Assembly: GCA_019316985.1 (NCBI GenBank)
Contig: CP079215.1
Span: 4,340,001 to 4,404,000 of the forward strand
From: Paraniabella defluvii
Lineage (GTDB): Bacteria > Bacteroidota > Bacteroidia > Chitinophagales > Chitinophagaceae
Direction: 5' to 3'
DNA length: 64,000 bases
This document shows, in pieces, positions 62,974-64,000 of the stretch. Position 1 is the stretch's first letter; every line of letters starts with the position of its first letter. Made by a program: the position numbers and the translations under genes. The notes beneath the pieces were generated by a model, which saw nothing but the letters and a program-made list of their open reading frames with translations, made no database searches and was not told where the DNA came from.

Positions 62974-64000
62974 GAAACATCGCAAGAGCCTCGACACTGG
63001 AAGCTAAGTTTCCTTTACTGGCGGTAGAAAACCATTGTATTATTTCCAAGGAGGCGGATATTACGGCTTGCTTTAGGGTGAACCTGCCGGAGCTGTTTAC
63101 CGTTGCATTGGGCGGAATATGACGCCATTCATGCGGCTTGGCATAAAGCGGTAAAAACACTACCGGATTTTACTATCGTCTACAAACAGGACTGGTACAT
63201 CAGGAAGATTACGCGCCGGACATAACCGGGGAAGGTTTGAGCTTCCTTGCGAAATCCTACCAGCGTCATTTTAATGAACGTCCTTTCCTGAACCATTACT
63301 GTTATCTGTTCCTAACCAAGACCACTAAAGATCGGATGCGGATGCAAAGCAATTTTAGTTCGCTTTGTAAGGGTGTGCTTATCCCTAAAGAAATGCGCGA
63401 TAAGGAAACAGCGCACCGCTTTATGGAAGCCGTATCTCAATTTGAAAGGATTCTTAACGATAGTGGCTTTGTAAAGCTTGAACGACTCACAGAAGAGGAG
63501 ATCGTTGGTACCGAAACAGCACGAGGGTTGTTAGACCAATACTTTACGCTGTCCAGGGAGCCGGGAACCGCAATGCAGGACATCGCGCTTGGCGCAGAGG
63601 AAATGCGTATAGGTAATAACCGTCTTTGTCTACATACACTGTCGGATACAGATGATCTTCCGGCAACGGTTTCTTCCAACACACGGTATGAAAAGCTTTC
63701 CACCGACCGAAGCGATTGTAGGTTGTCCTTTGCAGCGCCAGTCGGACTATTATTGAGCTGCAACCATATCTATAACCAATATTTGTTTTTAGATAACAGC
63801 GATGAGAGCCTGCGCAAGTTTGAAAAATCCGCAAGGAATATGCACTCGCTGGCCAGATACAGCAGAGCCAACCAGATCAATAAGGAATGGATAGAACGCT
63901 ATCTTAATGAAGCGCATTCTTATGGTCTGTCATCCATCCGTGCGCACTTCAATGTAATGGCGTGGTCAGATGATCCACTTGAACTAAAGCAGTTGAAAAA
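62970..64000 (+). CDS. traG: Conjugation ATPase TraG (VirB4-like), 5' part
   Basis: The start of the large transfer ATPase: MRNIARASTLEAKFPLLAVE, NHCIISKEADITACFRVNLP, then KSYQRHFNERPFLNHYCYLF and GVLIPKEMRDKETAHRFMEA. Frame breaks lie near 63110, 63195 and 63215. The Walker motifs lie beyond the window edge. It is the last gene visible; further tra genes should follow. Confidence 0.9.

Overview
The window looks like accessory DNA from a member of the Bacteroidota. It carries RteC, DUF1896, DUF3408, DUF3945, TraA/TraD/TraE/TraF/TraG of the CTnDOT type, RteC-style regulators and Bacteroidota-type DnaK/ClpB proteins. The small-gene families resemble those of Sphingobacteriales or Chitinophagales, but the exact taxon is my inference. 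Reading frames break about every 600 bp, usually at short homopolymers, in essential-type and accessory genes alike. I read most breaks as uncorrected sequencing indels and annotate whole genes across them, marking where frames break.

Layout. (1) 1-854: end of a neighbouring locus (membrane protein plus sensor kinase start). (2) 1301-22922: left part of a CTnDOT-like conjugative element: rteC, HTH protein, DUF3945, topB, D12 methylase, an IS481-type insertion, DUF1896, a giant methylase-helicase, a zinc-ribbon protein, mobC coupling ATPase, a YhcG/DUF1016 nuclease, relaxase, mobA, a structured oriT-like region, traA, DUF3408, traD. (3) 23025-24137: a small membrane protein and a truncated lipid kinase, ended by a second IS481 copy. 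(4) 25434-40814: an all-minus-strand stress/proteostasis island: Crp/Fnr regulator, two Hsp20, YfdX, lipoprotein, zinc metallopeptidase, DnaJ/CbpA, FtsH remnant, thioredoxin, ClpB, HPF-like protein, sigma-factor-like protein, HdeD, KefB-type antiporter, MscS-like channel, membrane protein, DnaK. (5) 40999-44615: remnants of metal/arsenic resistance genes and an IS3 insertion. (6) 44616-44950: integration-scar-like sequence with a tRNA-3'-end-like stretch and a direct repeat. (7) 45278-55932: small soluble genes (YciI, DUF1761, Crp/Fnr, DHFR-like, DUF4180, VOC, esterase, SRPBCC, TPR, GNAT, PD40, arginase-like, DinB, lipoprotein, CGNR). (8) 56401-64000: a second, distinct conjugative element, internally deleted so that rteC runs directly into the relaxase, then mobA, oriT-like region, traA, DUF3408, traD, D12 methylase, traE, traF, traG.

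How it fits together. The first element stops after traD and the second supplies traD onward, so about 39 kb of cargo lies between a left-end module and a right-end module. The centrepiece cargo combines chaperones (Hsp20, DnaK/J, ClpB), redox repair (thioredoxin), envelope stress proteins (YfdX, HdeD), ion homeostasis (KefB, MscS) and its own regulators. This is the functional content of the proteobacterial transmissible locus of stress tolerance, but with Bacteroidota-type genes and several extra members.
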